From contig NZ_FNAQ01000012.1 in the NCBI RefSeq assembly GCF_900101955.1, positions 1-64,000 on the forward strand: DNA of 64,000 nucleotides, written 5' to 3'. Of the stretch, positions 63,676 to 64,000 are shown one piece after another. The notes under the pieces were generated by a model that saw only the letters and a list, made by a program, of their open reading frames with translations, had not been told where the DNA came from and did not search any database. Position numbers and translations under genes: made by a program. The DNA is from Desulfuromonas thiophila (lineage in GTDB: Bacteria; Desulfobacterota; Desulfuromonadia; Desulfuromonadales; Desulfuromonadaceae). Every line of letters begins with the position of its first letter. Position 1 is the first letter of the stretch.

Positions 63676-64000
63676 ATGTCTGAACAGCAGCCGCCTCGGG
63701 AACTGCGCAAACGTCGCCGCGAATGGGGTCTGATTCTGGTCACCATCGCGCTGCTGTGCACCTTCCCGTTTTTGGAACGCTATCTTTACGAACAGGCCGC
63801 GCAGATCCAGTTGTCCAACAACATTCTGGTGCTGGCGCTGATCAACCTCAATATTCTGCTGATTGTTCTGTTCCTGTTTCTGATCTTCCGTAATCTGTTC
63901 AAGATCTTCGTTGAACGGCGGCGCCATCTGCCGGGCGCCCGCCTGCGCACCCGGCTGGTGCTGGCCTTCGTCTCTTTGTCGCTGGTACCGACCCTGCTGC
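63676..64000 (+). CDS. NtrY-like sensor histidine kinase, N-terminal part
   Basis: The first 108 codons are present before the window ends. After a basic start (RELRKRRREWGLI) come two membrane helices (LILVTIALLCTFPFL and NILVLALINLNILLIVLFLFLIF), then RNLFKIFVERRRHLPGARLRTRLVLAFVSLSLVPTLL, the beginning of a third helix. This N-terminal pattern is that of NtrY-type sensors, which usually partner with the sigma-54 activator NtrX. The kinase part lies outside the window. Confidence 0.75.
   Translation, partial: MSEQQPPRELRKRRREWGLILVTIALLCTFPFLERYLYEQAAQIQLSNNILVLALINLNILLIVLFLFLIFRNLFKIFVERRRHLPGARLRTRLVLAFVSLSLVPTLL

Overview
The window looks like a chromosomal segment of a Desulfuromonadales-type bacterium (Desulfuromonas / Pelobacter / Geobacter relatives). 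The reasons are: 12-, 10- and 4-haem c-type cytochromes encoded beside a Rieske/cytochrome b pair; a rhodanese lipoprotein plus porin pair like ExtH/ExtI of Geobacter; a two-subunit 2-oxoacid:ferredoxin oxidoreductase beside malate dehydrogenase; anaerobic-type cobalamin genes; and a sigma-54 activator carrying an [FeFe]-hydrogenase-like domain. All assignments come from reading the sequence; no database search was possible.

Layout. 1-685: the 5' end of a transposase gene and dispersed palindromic repeats. 686-6498: tightly overlapping corrin-ring genes (cobM/cbiF, a short cbiG, cobJ/cbiH with an apparent ATT start, cobK/cbiJ, a cobA-cobO fusion, cbiA). 6499-8940: an AT-richer orphan gene, a 43-codon gene on the minus strand and a frameshifted REP-associated transposase. 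8911-14489: a promoter, cobalamin riboswitch and terminator controlling a B12 uptake operon (btuB-btuF-btuC-btuD). This B12-centred block ends at the 3' end of a tRNA-Ala(GGC) gene at 14638-14713.

14870-30000: conserved core genes: ppiD-purC (minus), the rod-shape operon mreB-mreC-mreD-mrdA-rodA, then comEC, hisS, aspS and a LysM lipoprotein. 30000-34525: mdh with a long structured leader, then korA-korB, which serve the TCA cycle. 34779-43704 (minus): an extracytoplasmic electron-transfer cluster running from rhodanese lipoprotein and porin, through two large multihaem cytochromes, Rieske protein, split cytochrome b and a tetrahaem cytochrome, to a lipoprotein. A TetR regulator lies upstream, with a palindrome between it and extH. 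44638-48572 (minus): a rhodanese, RlmKL, an FKBP isomerase and a PHP phosphoesterase.

48719-54962 is the most unusual region. A membrane histidine kinase with a duplicated two-helix module is translationally coupled to two peptide/nickel-type ABC ATPases. These are followed by a regulator fusing ferredoxin clusters, an [FeFe]-hydrogenase-like domain, an Fe-S domain, a sigma-54 AAA+ domain and a Fis-type HTH. Three inverted repeats of the form TGTGCC-N6-GGCACA flank this regulator gene. Downstream of the tandem pair lies a GG-N10-GC sigma-54 promoter, and its predicted start falls exactly on a 5' stem-loop. The implied transcript is about 109 nt, ends in a terminator and carries two CUCCUCCC (anti-Shine-Dalgarno) motifs. 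I propose a redox- or H2-responsive regulator controlling an undescribed small RNA.

55152-64000: yebC-type regulator, ruvC-ruvA-ruvB with an unknown 663-aa protein, a phasin/UbiK-like small protein with ubiB, lpxC with a candidate sigma-54 promoter, and the start of an NtrY-like sensor kinase cut by the window edge.
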